From the NCBI GenBank assembly GCA_934098505.1, contig CAKOOR010000006.1, forward strand, positions 28,963 to 92,962: a stretch of 64,000 nt of DNA. Direction: 5' to 3'. The translations under genes and the position numbers were made by a program. Below the pieces are notes generated by a model that was not told the origin of the DNA, did no database searches, and was given only the letters and a program-made list of their open reading frames with translations. This DNA is from an uncultured Bacilli bacterium (GTDB taxonomy: Bacteria > Bacillota_I > Bacilli_A > RF39 > UBA660). Positions within the stretch are counted from its first letter, which is position 1. Every line of letters begins with the position of its first letter. Below are positions 17,759-27,185 of this stretch, piece after piece.

Positions 17759-19345
17759 TTATTTTAAAATAAATTTAAAACCATAATTGTTTTTCCCTTT
17801 TTCATTTATTATTGCTAATAAATTATTATAATTAAATTCGCTTAAATAAGTTCCACCATTTACTATACTTTTTATTTTTGGAAATTTATTAATTAAATTA
17901 GCAACCTTGCTACCATCACTACCTATTACTGTCTTATTTTTAACATAACTAGTTATATCTCCTAACCATTCACTTTTATTTTTTTCGTCATAATAATTTT
18001 TTATTTCAGTATCACTAAGATTATATATACTAGCTAAATACTCCATAAATATTTCTTCAATCAATTCATAATTTTTAATAAAATCATTATAAAATGTATA
18101 ACTAACCTGACTAGTTTTATAATCATAATTACTAAAACTAGCACTATCTAAAATATTTACAAGAATAAAATGATATAATATCAAATTATCATCTAAACTT
18201 AATTGTTCTTTTGTTATATTATAATTTATTAGAGAAGTAACACTTTGTTTTAGCAAATAACTCTCTACTATTCCTTTTGTATTATCAGTTAATAATTCGT
18301 TTATATTTGTATTGTTTAAATCTTTAAAATCACTACTACCAATAAGACGACTCCAATAACTACTTCTTACTAATCTGCCATCAATTAACCAAATTATACT
18401 TAAAAAATCTTTAATATTCTCATCACTATAAACATTAAAATAGTCACAAAAGCTATGCATATTTCCTTTAAATAAAGCTTTATAATAATCATCAATTGAT
18501 GTACTATTATCTAAAAAGCTTAGTAAAAATAACTTACTTTCATATTTTCTTTCTTCTAAATTATTATAACCATAATAAAAGCCACGATTAATTGGTTTAT
18601 AATTATTCTTTAAAACATTATAATTATAAGACTCTGCCATAGCTTCATCTAAAAAAGAAACTCCTACCTCCCCAGGTAACTTATAACTATTAGTATTATC
18701 TTCACAAGGTCGTTCAAACATATGATTAAACTCATGATTAATAGTATCATACAAACTCATATATAAATCATCAGCAGTATTAGCGCTCTTCAAAATATTA
18801 TTTAAAGATATTACAATCACATTATCATTTTCAAAATATTCACCAAATTGATCCTTATCTTGAAAATTACCTACTATTATTTTTAATGATAATAACTTGT
18901 GAACATCATCATTTCTATTTTTATCTAATAGGACATTGCTTAAAATATTTAAAATAATATTTTCAATATAATCACGTATATTTTTCTGTTTTATATCACT
19001 TATTAATCCATAATTTTCTTTATCCTGAAGATATTTTTTACTATTTAAATTTATAATTTCATATAAATTATCTTTATCTCCATTATAATTACAAGTACAA
19101 AAAATATTATCTATTTTGCCTATTTTTAATAAATTTTCTAATTCATTATTGTTTAATAAAGTGGTTTTTTCAATATCAAGTTGTATACCATTAAGTGTAT
19201 TTAAATAAAAAACATTAGCTTTCTTATCATTACTTGCGGAGGCTTTAACTGTATTATAACCAAAAATGTTTGCTAAAGAAACAATAGATATCGATAAACA
19301 AAGACCTAACGCTGCACCCTTCCTGCTTAAATTTTTTATTATCAT
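17759..19345 (-). CDS. Putative secreted HExxH metalloprotease (paralog 2)
   Basis: 528 residues with an N-terminal signal peptide (SRKGAALGLCLSISIVSLA... with VKASAS as a possible cleavage site). The zincin motif INHEFNHMFE is at residues 204-208 and a second motif FLDEAMAES at 234-238; spacing matches the paralog at 13835-15679 closely. Unlike that protein it has no lipobox, so it is probably released or anchored by an uncleaved signal. The remainder is helical and Asn/Leu/Tyr-rich with no family recognised. The two genes flank the second YitT and the membrane-anchored protein, suggesting an old local duplication. Confidence 0.7.
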   Translation of the reverse strand: MIIKNLSRKGAALGLCLSISIVSLANIFGYNTVKASASNDKKANVFYLNTLNGIQLDIEKTTLLNNNELENLLKIGKIDNIFCTCNYNGDKDNLYEIINLNSKKYLQDKENYGLISDIKQKNIRDYIENIILNILSNVLLDKNRNDDVHKLLSLKIIVGNFQDKDQFGEYFENDNVIVISLNNILKSANTADDLYMSLYDTINHEFNHMFERPCEDNTNSYKLPGEVGVSFLDEAMAESYNYNVLKNNYKPINRGFYYGYNNLEERKYESKLFLLSFLDNSTSIDDYYKALFKGNMHSFCDYFNVYSDENIKDFLSIIWLIDGRLVRSSYWSRLIGSSDFKDLNNTNINELLTDNTKGIVESYLLKQSVTSLINYNITKEQLSLDDNLILYHFILVNILDSASFSNYDYKTSQVSYTFYNDFIKNYELIEEIFMEYLASIYNLSDTEIKNYYDEKNKSEWLGDITSYVKNKTVIGSDGSKVANLINKFPKIKSIVNGGTYLSEFNYNNLLAIINEKGKNNYGFKFILK

Positions 19346-19485
19346 ATAAGTTTTATCTCTCTTTTCTTTGTTTTATTTACTACCTAAGTTATTTTTAATA
19401 CTTCGTTTATTTATTATTTTCCCAATTTTATTATTATCTTTTTTTACACTTTATGAGCTTTTGTCCCCCTATCTTAAGTAATATT

Positions 19486-20575
19486 TTACTTATTTGCCTT
19501 GGTTTTAAGTACAGACTCCATTATTGGCATTAAATTACCATCTAAAATTTTAAAAGCCTGACTAGTTTCATAACCACTTCGTAAATCTTTTACTAAGGTA
19601 TAAGGTTCAAGAACATAATTTCTAATTTGACTGCCAAAATTAATGCTGTCACTTAAGCCCTTTTCCTTATTTAATTCTACTTCTTTTTTCTCTACTTCTA
19701 ATTGATATAATTTAGATTTTAGCATTTCCATAGCGCGTTCTTTATTACGAAGTTGGCTCCTTTCAACTTGACAAGAAACTACTGTTTTAGTTGGTAAATG
19801 CGTAATACGGACAGCTGAATCACTGGTATTTACTGACTGCCCACCAGCCCCACTCGAATGAAAAACATCAATTTTTAAATCTTCATCATTAATCTCGATA
19901 TCGCTTACTTTATCAAATTCTGGCACTACAGTAACCGAAGCAAAAGAAGTATGGCGACGTTTATTAGCGTCGAATGGAGAAATTCTAACTAAACGATGAA
20001 CACCCTTTTCTCCTTTAAAATAGCCATAACTCATATTACCACTAATTTTTAAGGTTACCGATTTAACCCCTGCTTCTTCGCCTTTTAAAAAGTCAATTAT
20101 TTCATATTTATAACCATTGGCTTCGCAAAATCGTTCATACATTCTAAGTAACATGGAAGCCCAGTCCATAGCTTCCGTACCACCAGCACCAGGATGAATT
20201 TCTAAAAAGCAATTCAAATTATCATAAGGGCCACTGAGTAAAGTAGCTATTTCCAATTCTTCTACTAATTTTTCAGTATTAGAAAGTTCATTTTCTAAGT
20301 CATCATTTAAACTTTCATCCAATTTAACTAAATCAATTAATTCTTGCAGTCCTTCTATTAAACTATTAGCCTTCTTTAAATCACTAACTTCTTTTTTTAA
20401 GCTAATTAATTCACTATTAACTTTACTAGCATAAGCATTATCAGTCCAAATATTTGGTTGATTAAGAATATTTTCAAGTTCTCTAATCCTTTTATCTTTA
20501 GCTTCTTGGTCAAAGTGACCTCCCTATATCTTTAATTTTGCTAACTAAATTATTATATCTTGTTTCTATATCCAT
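19486..20575 (-). CDS. prfB: Peptide chain release factor 2, with programmed +1 frameshift
   Basis: RF2 reads UGA and UAA. The true start is the ATG at 20575 behind AAGGAG; after 21 codons the zero frame meets TGA (20512-20510), and the +1 frame continues DQEAKDKRIRELEN into the main body. The body has GGTEAMDW, SGAGGQSVNTSDSAVR (GGQ peptide-release loop) and the anticodon-recognition region around HRLVRISPFD. Total about 363 residues, normal for RF2. Autoregulation follows: low RF2 slows UGA reading and favours the shift. A simple ORF call would start wrongly inside at 20322. Confidence 0.96.
20510..20525 (-). promoter_or_regulatory. prfB frameshift signal
   Basis: Minus strand reads AGGGAGG TCA CTT TGA C: an internal Shine-Dalgarno (GGGAGG), a 3-base gap, the CTT slip codon, and the TGA stop. 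This matches the standard RF2 recoding site and implies TGA is read as stop here. Confidence 0.95.
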
Positions 20576-20788
20576 TTTTTCTCCTTGTAATCAAAACTTC
20601 AAAAGATAAATTATCTCAATTTTTTTAAAATTCATTAAACTCATCTCATAAATTAATAATACTAATTATACCACACCTCCTACTATCTTTAGCAAGTTAT
20701 CACCATTCTATCTGTTGAAATTTTATTATTTTTCAATTGCTACTACTATTGGCGCCTTTTAAATTAACTTTTAACCATTTTAGTAACT

Positions 20789-21508
20789 TCACCCTAGACT
20801 TAATTTTAAAGCTGCTCTTATATCGCCAACATTTTCTAATTTTTTACTGGAAATTCTTTCTAATTTAAATATAATCAAGTTTAAATAATCAATATAATCA
20901 TCTCTATTTAAACATTCTATTTCCTTTCGCATATAATTTATATCTATATCATTCCATAAATAAAAATTATCAATTTCCACTATCTTATCCAATACTAAAT
21001 TAAACAAAGTAAAACCCATCGATCTATAAGCCGTCATTCTATCATCATAAAAATAACTATTATCTAAATCAATCAAATAAAATTTTTTGCCATCAAAAAG
21101 AACATTATCACTCCAAATATCCGGATTAAAAAGACCGAGATTACTTAGCTTTTCAATTTCACTCAATAAATCTTTTAAAGCTGCAATTACCATTTTATAA
21201 GAAGTCGTATCTAAAAAAGTATCTAAAGGCTTTCCTAAACATATAGGCATCGTATATCCCAAAAAAGAAAGATCAGTAACATAAATATCTTCAGGTAATA
21301 TTAAATACCTAAAAATCTTATTATCCATTAACGTTTTTAAAATCATCAATCTATTTTTATTGCTTTTAACCTCTAAATCCATTAAAGCAGGATGAAAAAG
21401 TTTAAAATATTTTTCTTGATATTCATAAATATAACTGTTTGACCCATAATAAATTGGTCGATTGGGTAACTCTAAATTATCAATGCTCTTTACTCTAATT
21501 AGTGCCAT
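20789..21508 (-). CDS. Protein-kinase-like fold protein
   Basis: 239 residues. A kinase-type catalytic loop is recognisable as NPDIWSDNVLFDG (D-x-x-x-x-N, with Asn-Pro-Asp instead of HRD) followed by FYLIDLDNS in the DFG position. An N-terminal lobe with FKLF could hold the ATP-binding Lys. Similar small proteins are annotated as protein kinase family in gut Bacillota; substrate unknown. A second, diverged example is at 37717-38442. Start behind AAGGAG. Isolated gene. Confidence 0.65.
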   Translation of the reverse strand: MALIRVKSIDNLELPNRPIYYGSNSYIYEYQEKYFKLFHPALMDLEVKSNKNRLMILKTLMDNKIFRYLILPEDIYVTDLSFLGYTMPICLGKPLDTFLDTTSYKMVIAALKDLLSEIEKLSNLGLFNPDIWSDNVLFDGKKFYLIDLDNSYFYDDRMTAYRSMGFTLFNLVLDKIVEIDNFYLWNDIDINYMRKEIECLNRDDYIDYLNLIIFKLERISSKKLENVGDIRAALKLSLG

Positions 21509-21814
21509 TGCTTCTCCTTGGTTTATGTTATCTAGGATATTACACTTATATTAGAAAGTCAATTTCTTTTCTTAACTATCATAATATTTTTTTATATTCG
21601 TTTCTAATATATATACTATATAAATAGTAAAAATAACTATTATAACTTATTATATTTATGGATACATAAAATACCTTAAAATTTTAAATTAGAAAGTTCT
21701 TTTTAACAACTTTTCCAATATTTATATAAAAGTCTTTTATCATTATTAGTTTTTATAACATAATTTATAATTGCATTATCTGTTTGCATTTTATAAAATT
21801 AAAATGGTGATTAT
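21509..21814. other. AT-rich intergenic gap
   Basis: 306 bases between divergent genes. No ORF with a ribosome-binding site, RNA gene or clear promoter was recognised apart from general A/T-rich sequence. Confidence 0.6.
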
Positions 21815-22246
21815 ATGTATTTTCTTATCTGTTTATTTTTTTATATCATTTGGGTTAAATTAGTTTATAGTCCTATTCCTTCGCTTATTTTTTTAATGCC
21901 GTTTACCAAAGATTTTATGCAGTTAATTCGTTTAAAAAAATATCGAAAGCCCTTTATTTTAACCATGATTTTTACTTGTTTTATTTATTCGGTTGCTATT
22001 ATTGATTATATATCTAATCCTGCCTATACCATCGCTTTTTTCATCATCTTTTTTAATCTCCTACTCATTTTAAATTATTTAATTCTTAAATTTATTAGTT
22101 TTGTCGATTTTTGCTTGCGTTATAAAGAATTTAATGAATCTCTATATATTTTCATCTTTTACTTTCTTTATTTTGGTTATCTAACTCTTTGCTATATAAG
22201 TAGTGAAACAATCATTAAATTAACTTCTCATCTTTTTCAAATTTAA
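21815..22246 (+). CDS. Small membrane protein, unknown
   Basis: 143 residues, almost wholly hydrophobic and aromatic, with about four predicted transmembrane helices (residues 1-28, 45-62, 67-95, 110-135) and a short basic loop (RLKKYRKPF) after the first. GGTGAT lies just before the ATG. No family recognised. It converges on the SDR gene. Confidence 0.6.
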   Translation: MYFLICLFFYIIWVKLVYSPIPSLIFLMPFTKDFMQLIRLKKYRKPFILTMIFTCFIYSVAIIDYISNPAYTIAFFIIFFNLLLILNYLILKFISFVDFCLRYKEFNESLYIFIFYFLYFGYLTLCYISSETIIKLTSHLFQI

Positions 22247-22267
22247 AAAAAGTACTATTTCTAGTAC
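22244..22267 (-). terminator. Terminator of the SDR gene
   Basis: Minus strand: stem GTACTA / TAGTAC with a 4-base loop followed by TTTTTTT, immediately after the TAG stop of the SDR gene. Confidence 0.7.
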
Positions 22268-23056
22268 CTAAATATCAAAAGTATATCCACCATCAACAGC
22301 AATATTTTGTGCCGTTACATTTTTAGCTTCTTCACTAGCTAAGAATAACACCATTACTGCTATATCTTCAACTGTTTGCGGACGTTTTAATGGGATAGCA
22401 TCGGTTGATTGTTTAAAAGTTTCTTCTCTTATATCATCATTTTTACTAGTAAAATCATCTAAAATACCTTCCCACATGTTTGTACGAACAATTCCCGGTA
22501 AAACAGAATTAACATTAATATTGTATGGTGCTAACTCACGAGCCATACTACTCGTAATAGCCATAATACCCGCTTTTGTTGTTGCATAAACATTGGAACC
22601 ACTATTACAAATTCTTCCGGCGATACTAGACATATTTATGATTTTGCCAAAATTTTGTTTTTTTAAAATAGGAGTTAAAGCTTTACACATGTAAACAGTC
22701 CCTTTTAAATTAATATCAATTAAAGCATCAACGGTTTCAATCGGCATTTCATCAATTGGTACTAGTTTACAAATACCAGCTGAATTAACTACAACATCAA
22801 TACGTCCCAACTTTTCTACAACAAAAGCCACTAATTTTTCAATCATCTTATAATCAGTAACATCAACCTTGCAAGCCACAGCTCGACCACCAGTTGCACT
22901 TATCTCTTCTTTAACTTTTTTGATTCTATCTTCCTTATTATCACATAACACTACCATAGCGCCACATTTACTAAACTCTTTAGCGCACTCTTCCCCAATA
23001 CCGCTACCGGCTCCCGTAATAAGCACTACTTTTTCTTTAAAATCAAAATTTAACAT
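22268..23056 (-). CDS. SDR family NAD(P)-dependent oxidoreductase
   Basis: 262 residues, classical short-chain dehydrogenase/reductase. Cofactor motif VLITGAGSGIGEE, NSAG (NNAG variant), catalytic Ser in INMSSIAG, and YATTKAG (YxxxK). The acidic residue after the second strand (VLCDNKED) favours NAD over NADP. C-terminal NVTAQNIAVDGGYTF is typical. The substrate is not readable; sequence style resembles FabG/gluconate dehydrogenase-like members. Monocistronic. Confidence 0.92.
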   Translation of the reverse strand: MLNFDFKEKVVLITGAGSGIGEECAKEFSKCGAMVVLCDNKEDRIKKVKEEISATGGRAVACKVDVTDYKMIEKLVAFVVEKLGRIDVVVNSAGICKLVPIDEMPIETVDALIDINLKGTVYMCKALTPILKKQNFGKIINMSSIAGRICNSGSNVYATTKAGIMAITSSMARELAPYNINVNSVLPGIVRTNMWEGILDDFTSKNDDIREETFKQSTDAIPLKRPQTVEDIAVMVLFLASEEAKNVTAQNIAVDGGYTFDI

Positions 23057-23200
23057 ATCTATTCTCCTTTTATTCTACATTTATATAATAACACAAAAAG
23101 ACTAATTTCATTTATTAAACTTCTAAATTTATTTACTTTAAATCAAATTTTAATATATAATGAACTCAAAAAAAGCAATAAATTAAAAAAGAGGAAAAAT

Positions 23201-23465
23201 ATGCAAATTATATACCAAGGTAGTTATTCTCAAGTTAAAAATCTCAGTATAATTCAGGGAAAATATACAAAAGATTTTGGAGAAGGATTTTACTGTACAA
23301 TCTTAAGAGAACAAGCAGAAAAGTGGGCAAGAAAATATGAAACATCTTTTATCAACATATACGAATATCATGAGAATTCTTAAAATTGATAATTACAATA
23401 GCAGTCTATACTATGAAAACCCTGATTACATTTACGAATGTTACAAAGAAAATAAAATATTATAA
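23201..23465 (+). pseudogene. Broken DUF3990-type protein
   Basis: The first frame gives 60 residues beginning MQIIYQGSYSQVKN with KYTKDFGEGFYCTILREQAEKWA, a good match to the N-terminus of DUF3990 (a domain usually ~150 residues, often grouped with ADP-ribosyltransferase folds). It stops at HENS*. An overlapping frame from 23370 continues ILKIDNYNSSLYYENPDYIY to 23465, consistent with the rest of the protein after a frameshift and deletion. Good ribosome-binding site (GAGG) and a terminator after it; probably inactive. Confidence 0.65.
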
Positions 23466-23481
23466 AGTTTTAAAAATGTAC

Positions 23482-23508
23482 AAGAAAGCCCCAAACTTTC
23501 TTTTTTTA
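23482..23508 (+). terminator. Terminator after the DUF3990 remnant
   Basis: Stem AAGAAAG / CTTTCTT, loop CCCCAAA, then a run of T. Classic intrinsic terminator on the plus strand. Confidence 0.75.
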
Positions 23509-23624
23509 TCCATTTAATAACAATCCAACTACTATAATTATAAAAAAATAGTAAATAAGTTTTTTTCTTAAGACACTCTTTATATTACCCAAAATTAATA
23601 CAACATCTAAAAAACTATTAAATT

Positions 23625-25520
23625 TTAATTGCTATCCTGTATTTCCATTAATTCTAACCATTTATTATTAAGTTCTTCTAACTTCTTCTTACTATCATTT
23701 ATTCTAATATTTACTGTATTTAACTTATCATAATCACTATAAACTTCTTCTAAATATAATGATTCTTCATCTTTTTTAATCAATTCTTCTAATTTTTTAA
23801 TCTCTCGTTCTATTTTACTTATTTCTTTATTTAAATTATAAGTATTAACTTTCTTTTTATTTTCTTTAGAACCTTCCTTTAATTTTATATCATTATCCTT
23901 ACAATCAATATTTTTTTCTAATTTTATCTTATCTAAATATTCATTATAACTACAATTATATAACTTATAATCATCTTTAGTTAAAGCAAGTATCGAAGTA
24001 GCGACCTTACTAACAAAATATCTATCATGAGAAACAAATAACACAGTTCCTGTATATTCATTTAAAATAGTTTCTAAATATTCCCTTCCTACTATATCTA
24101 AATGGTTAGTTGGTTCATCTAAAATCAAAACATTAGGTCTTGTATATAAAATCTTACATAATTGTAATCTAACTCTTTCCCCACCAGATAAAACATTTAA
24201 TTTCTTTAAAACATCATCACCTTTAAATAAGAAAGAACCTAAACTACATCTAGCCTCATATTCCGATACTTTAGGAAACTGAGTCATAAATTCTTCTAAA
24301 ACCGTATTATTTTCATCCAGCATCATAAGACTCTGATCAAAATAACCAATATTAACATTATTTCCTACTGTTATAGTCCCTTGCATTTTAGGAATTAGCC
24401 CCACTATCGTTTTTAAAATGGTTGATTTTCCAAGTCCATTCGGACCAATAATTCCAATTTTATCTCCACGTCTTACATATAAATTTAAGTTATATAAAAC
24501 TTTATCATAACCTACTTTTAGATTATCTAAAATAAATACTTCTCTACTAGGCATAACTATATTATCAATATTAGTTTTAAAGGTAATAGCCTCTATCTTA
24601 TTAGGTCTTTCTAAGATATCCATTTTTTCTAGTTGATGAAGTCTGGACATCGCCAACCTCGCCTTAGAAGGTTTACATCTAAATCGTTCATATATTCTGG
24701 TTAATCGGGCTATCTCTTTTTGTTGAAACTCATAATCTTTTAAGGCTTTTTCATAATTTAATTGTTTTTGAAACTCATAATAATCATAATTACCACTATA
24801 TTTAGTTAAAGTCCCATAACTTATATCATAAATAGTATCCACGATATTATTAATAAACATTCTATCATGCGATACTACTATTATGGCTTTTTTATAGTTT
24901 TTTAAATATTCTTCTAACCACTCCACAGTATCTATATCTAAATGATTAGTAGGTTCATCTAAAAGTAAGATATCTGGTTTATTAAGTAACATCTTTATAA
25001 AAGCAATCTTAGTCTTTTGACCACCCGAAAATTCACTTAAATACTTACTCTTATCTTCCTCTTTAAAGCCAAACTTTTTAATTAATACTTCATACTCTTT
25101 TTTATAAGTATAACCACCGTTATTTTTAAATTTTTCTTCTAATGCTGTATATTCTTCCACTAACTTTATATCATTATGAGTATTCATTTCATTAACTAAG
25201 TATTCTAGTCTATCTTCCATTTTGATAATATCTATAAAAGGCTTTCTTACTTCTTCTAACATCGTATTATTATCATTTAACTCAATTTGTTTTAAATAAC
25301 CAATACTGGGATTACCTTGTTTAATTACTTGAAAAGAAGTATCATCTATACCACTTTCTAACATTGAATTATCAACAATACTTCGTAAAAGAGTTGTCTT
25401 ACCAGCACCGTTTTTTCCAACTATGCCAATATGACTTTTTTCATTTATCTCTAAATTAATGCTTTCTAATATTGTATCGCCATTAATACTAACAGCACCG
25501 TTTTTTATTACATATTTCAT
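23625..25520 (-). CDS. ABC-F family ATPase
   Basis: About 631 residues. Two ABC domains in tandem: Walker A GKNGAGKTTLLRS and GPNGLGKSTILKT; signatures SGGQKTKIAF and LSGGERVRLQL; DEPTNHLD in both. The interdomain linker (about 240-310) and a C-terminal coiled coil rich in Lys/Glu are typical of ribosome-acting ABC-F proteins (YdiF/Uup-like); no transmembrane domain. They act on the ribosome, some protecting it from antibiotics. I prefer the ATG at 25520 to the GTG at 25529 because of spacing from GGAT. The subfamily cannot be fixed by eye. Confidence 0.93.
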   Translation of the reverse strand: MKYVIKNGAVSINGDTILESINLEINEKSHIGIVGKNGAGKTTLLRSIVDNSMLESGIDDTSFQVIKQGNPSIGYLKQIELNDNNTMLEEVRKPFIDIIKMEDRLEYLVNEMNTHNDIKLVEEYTALEEKFKNNGGYTYKKEYEVLIKKFGFKEEDKSKYLSEFSGGQKTKIAFIKMLLNKPDILLLDEPTNHLDIDTVEWLEEYLKNYKKAIIVVSHDRMFINNIVDTIYDISYGTLTKYSGNYDYYEFQKQLNYEKALKDYEFQQKEIARLTRIYERFRCKPSKARLAMSRLHQLEKMDILERPNKIEAITFKTNIDNIVMPSREVFILDNLKVGYDKVLYNLNLYVRRGDKIGIIGPNGLGKSTILKTIVGLIPKMQGTITVGNNVNIGYFDQSLMMLDENNTVLEEFMTQFPKVSEYEARCSLGSFLFKGDDVLKKLNVLSGGERVRLQLCKILYTRPNVLILDEPTNHLDIVGREYLETILNEYTGTVLFVSHDRYFVSKVATSILALTKDDYKLYNCSYNEYLDKIKLEKNIDCKDNDIKLKEGSKENKKKVNTYNLNKEISKIEREIKKLEELIKKDEESLYLEEVYSDYDKLNTVNIRINDSKKKLEELNNKWLELMEIQDSN

Positions 25521-25608
25521 TTCTAACACATCCAGTCATTACTAACGATTATAGCAAATTATTAAAATTTTTAATAGAATTATGCTAAAATAACATTAGG
25601 TGATACTT

Positions 25609-26670
25609 ATGACTTCTATATTTACTGATGAAGATACGATAAAACTAATTAATTACATTATTAGTAAAATTAACTTTTATAGTAATTCTTATCTTTTAAT
25701 TAATAATTTAGATTTTTTATACTACCAAGCCGATAAATTTTTTAATATTTTTTTATACTATGACAAAACTTATCAAGACGCAAAGAAAAAAGGATTAACC
25801 AAAATTAGTAAGAACAACCATTATACCCAAATTTCTATTGAAGAAATGTATAACCTAACTCAAGAATTTTTAAATTTTTATCACATTAACCTTAACATTT
25901 CTAACTTAGTTAAAGATAAAAAAATAATTATTAACAATATTAAAGAAAAATTAGAAAATAAAGAAATAACTGATGAAGAGTATAACAATTTACGTTTTAA
26001 TGCTCGCTGTAACAAAGGATTAATTCACTTTAACTATTGCGGTGATATTATCGACTGTGTTGTATTTTTACATGAAATAACTCATCTTCGTAATAAACCT
26101 TTAGATAACAAAACTCATAGAACAGAAATTAATGATTTTATAACCGAAAGTATAGCCTATGCTGAAGAATTTATTTTTTTAGACTTTTTAAAAACTAAAG
26201 GATATGAAGATGATTATAATAATTATTTATGTGATATTTTCTATAATTGTCTTGTTTTCTCTGATAGAGTCTATTATGTTAATAAAATATTATATGTTTA
26301 TAAAGAAAAAGGTAACATTTCTAAAGATAGTTATACTAGTATTTTTAAAAATCATAAAAATTATGAACCAGCAATTAAAGAACTTTATAAACTAATAATA
26401 AGTAAAAATTCTTATATTGAACTTATGTGGACTTTTCTAGGATATATCAGTGGTTTATATCTATACATCATGTATTTAGAAGACCATAATTATTTTCAAA
26501 TTGTAGAAGAATTAAATGAGGCTATAACAAATGAAAAATGTACTTGGCAAGATATTTTTAGAATCCTTAAAGTTAATAAACCCGAAGAATTATTTAAGAT
26601 AATGTCTGAAAAAATAGATTATTTCGTAAAAAATGAAACCTTAAAATTAAAAATGCTATCGATTGCTTAA
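25609..26670 (+). CDS. Cytoplasmic HExxH zincin-like protein
   Basis: 353 residues from the ATG at 25609 (AGGTG six bases upstream). VVFLHEITHLRNK gives HExxH at about residues 155-159, followed about 20 residues later by FITESIAYAEE with candidate third-ligand Glu. No signal peptide. Composition (Asn/Tyr/Lys-rich, helical) resembles the two larger secreted HExxH proteins at 13-19 kb, so they may be distantly related. The C-terminal residues (KLKMLSIA) run into sequence that in another frame encodes an S41 peptidase fragment, so its natural C-terminus may have been replaced. Confidence 0.6.
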   Translation: MTSIFTDEDTIKLINYIISKINFYSNSYLLINNLDFLYYQADKFFNIFLYYDKTYQDAKKKGLTKISKNNHYTQISIEEMYNLTQEFLNFYHINLNISNLVKDKKIIINNIKEKLENKEITDEEYNNLRFNARCNKGLIHFNYCGDIIDCVVFLHEITHLRNKPLDNKTHRTEINDFITESIAYAEEFIFLDFLKTKGYEDDYNNYLCDIFYNCLVFSDRVYYVNKILYVYKEKGNISKDSYTSIFKNHKNYEPAIKELYKLIISKNSYIELMWTFLGYISGLYLYIMYLEDHNYFQIVEELNEAITNEKCTWQDIFRILKVNKPEELFKIMSEKIDYFVKNETLKLKMLSIA

Positions 26671-27161
26671 GACAAATAAACCTAGATAACATTGATACAA
26701 TTATTATTGATTTACGTGGTAACTTCGGTGGTAATGCTAGCCTAAATAAATATTTAATAGATTTTTTTAAAGAAAATGCTGATAAAAAATTATTTGCATT
26801 AACCGATTATCGTGTTTTCTCTGGTGGTCGTTACGCATTAAGAAACCTAATTAATTTAGGTGCTGTTACTATTGGTGATGAAATATCAACACCAATTAAT
26901 TGCTACGGTAACTGTTATTTAGAAAAAATCAATGAATATTGGACATTTACTATCTCTGAGCACTATTATCATCCTATGTTAAATATAAGTTTTAAATCTA
27001 AAGAAGAATATCAAAATGGTATAACTCCTGAAATTTCAAAAGATTATATCTTCCATCCTAATATTCTGGTTAAAGAAACTATTCAAGATTTTATAAATAA
27101 CAATGACCAAGTTTTACAAAAAGCCCTTGAATTAGCAGCAAAAAAGTCAAAACATATCTAA
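26637..27161 (+). pseudogene. S41 peptidase C-terminal remnant
   Basis: An open frame with no plausible start at its beginning encodes about 174 residues: NAIDCLRQINLDNIDTIIID, DLRGNFGGNASL, then YRVFSGGRYALRNL with the candidate nucleophile Ser, and PISKDYIF-like ending (TPEISKDYIFHPNILV). DLRGNxGG is the hallmark of S41 (tail-specific/C-terminal processing) peptidases. The N-terminal half is missing and the frame begins inside the end of the upstream HExxH gene, so this looks like a deletion or recombination scar. A 61-residue piece from 26976 would be the only part with an ATG. Confidence 0.75.
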
Positions 27162-27185
27162 GATTACTCCAAGATATGTTTTTTT
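27151..27185 (+). terminator. Terminator after the S41 remnant
   Basis: A 9-bp stem AACATATCT / AGATATGTT with a 12-base loop followed by a T-run; overlaps the stop region of the convergent GDPD gene. Confidence 0.75.
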
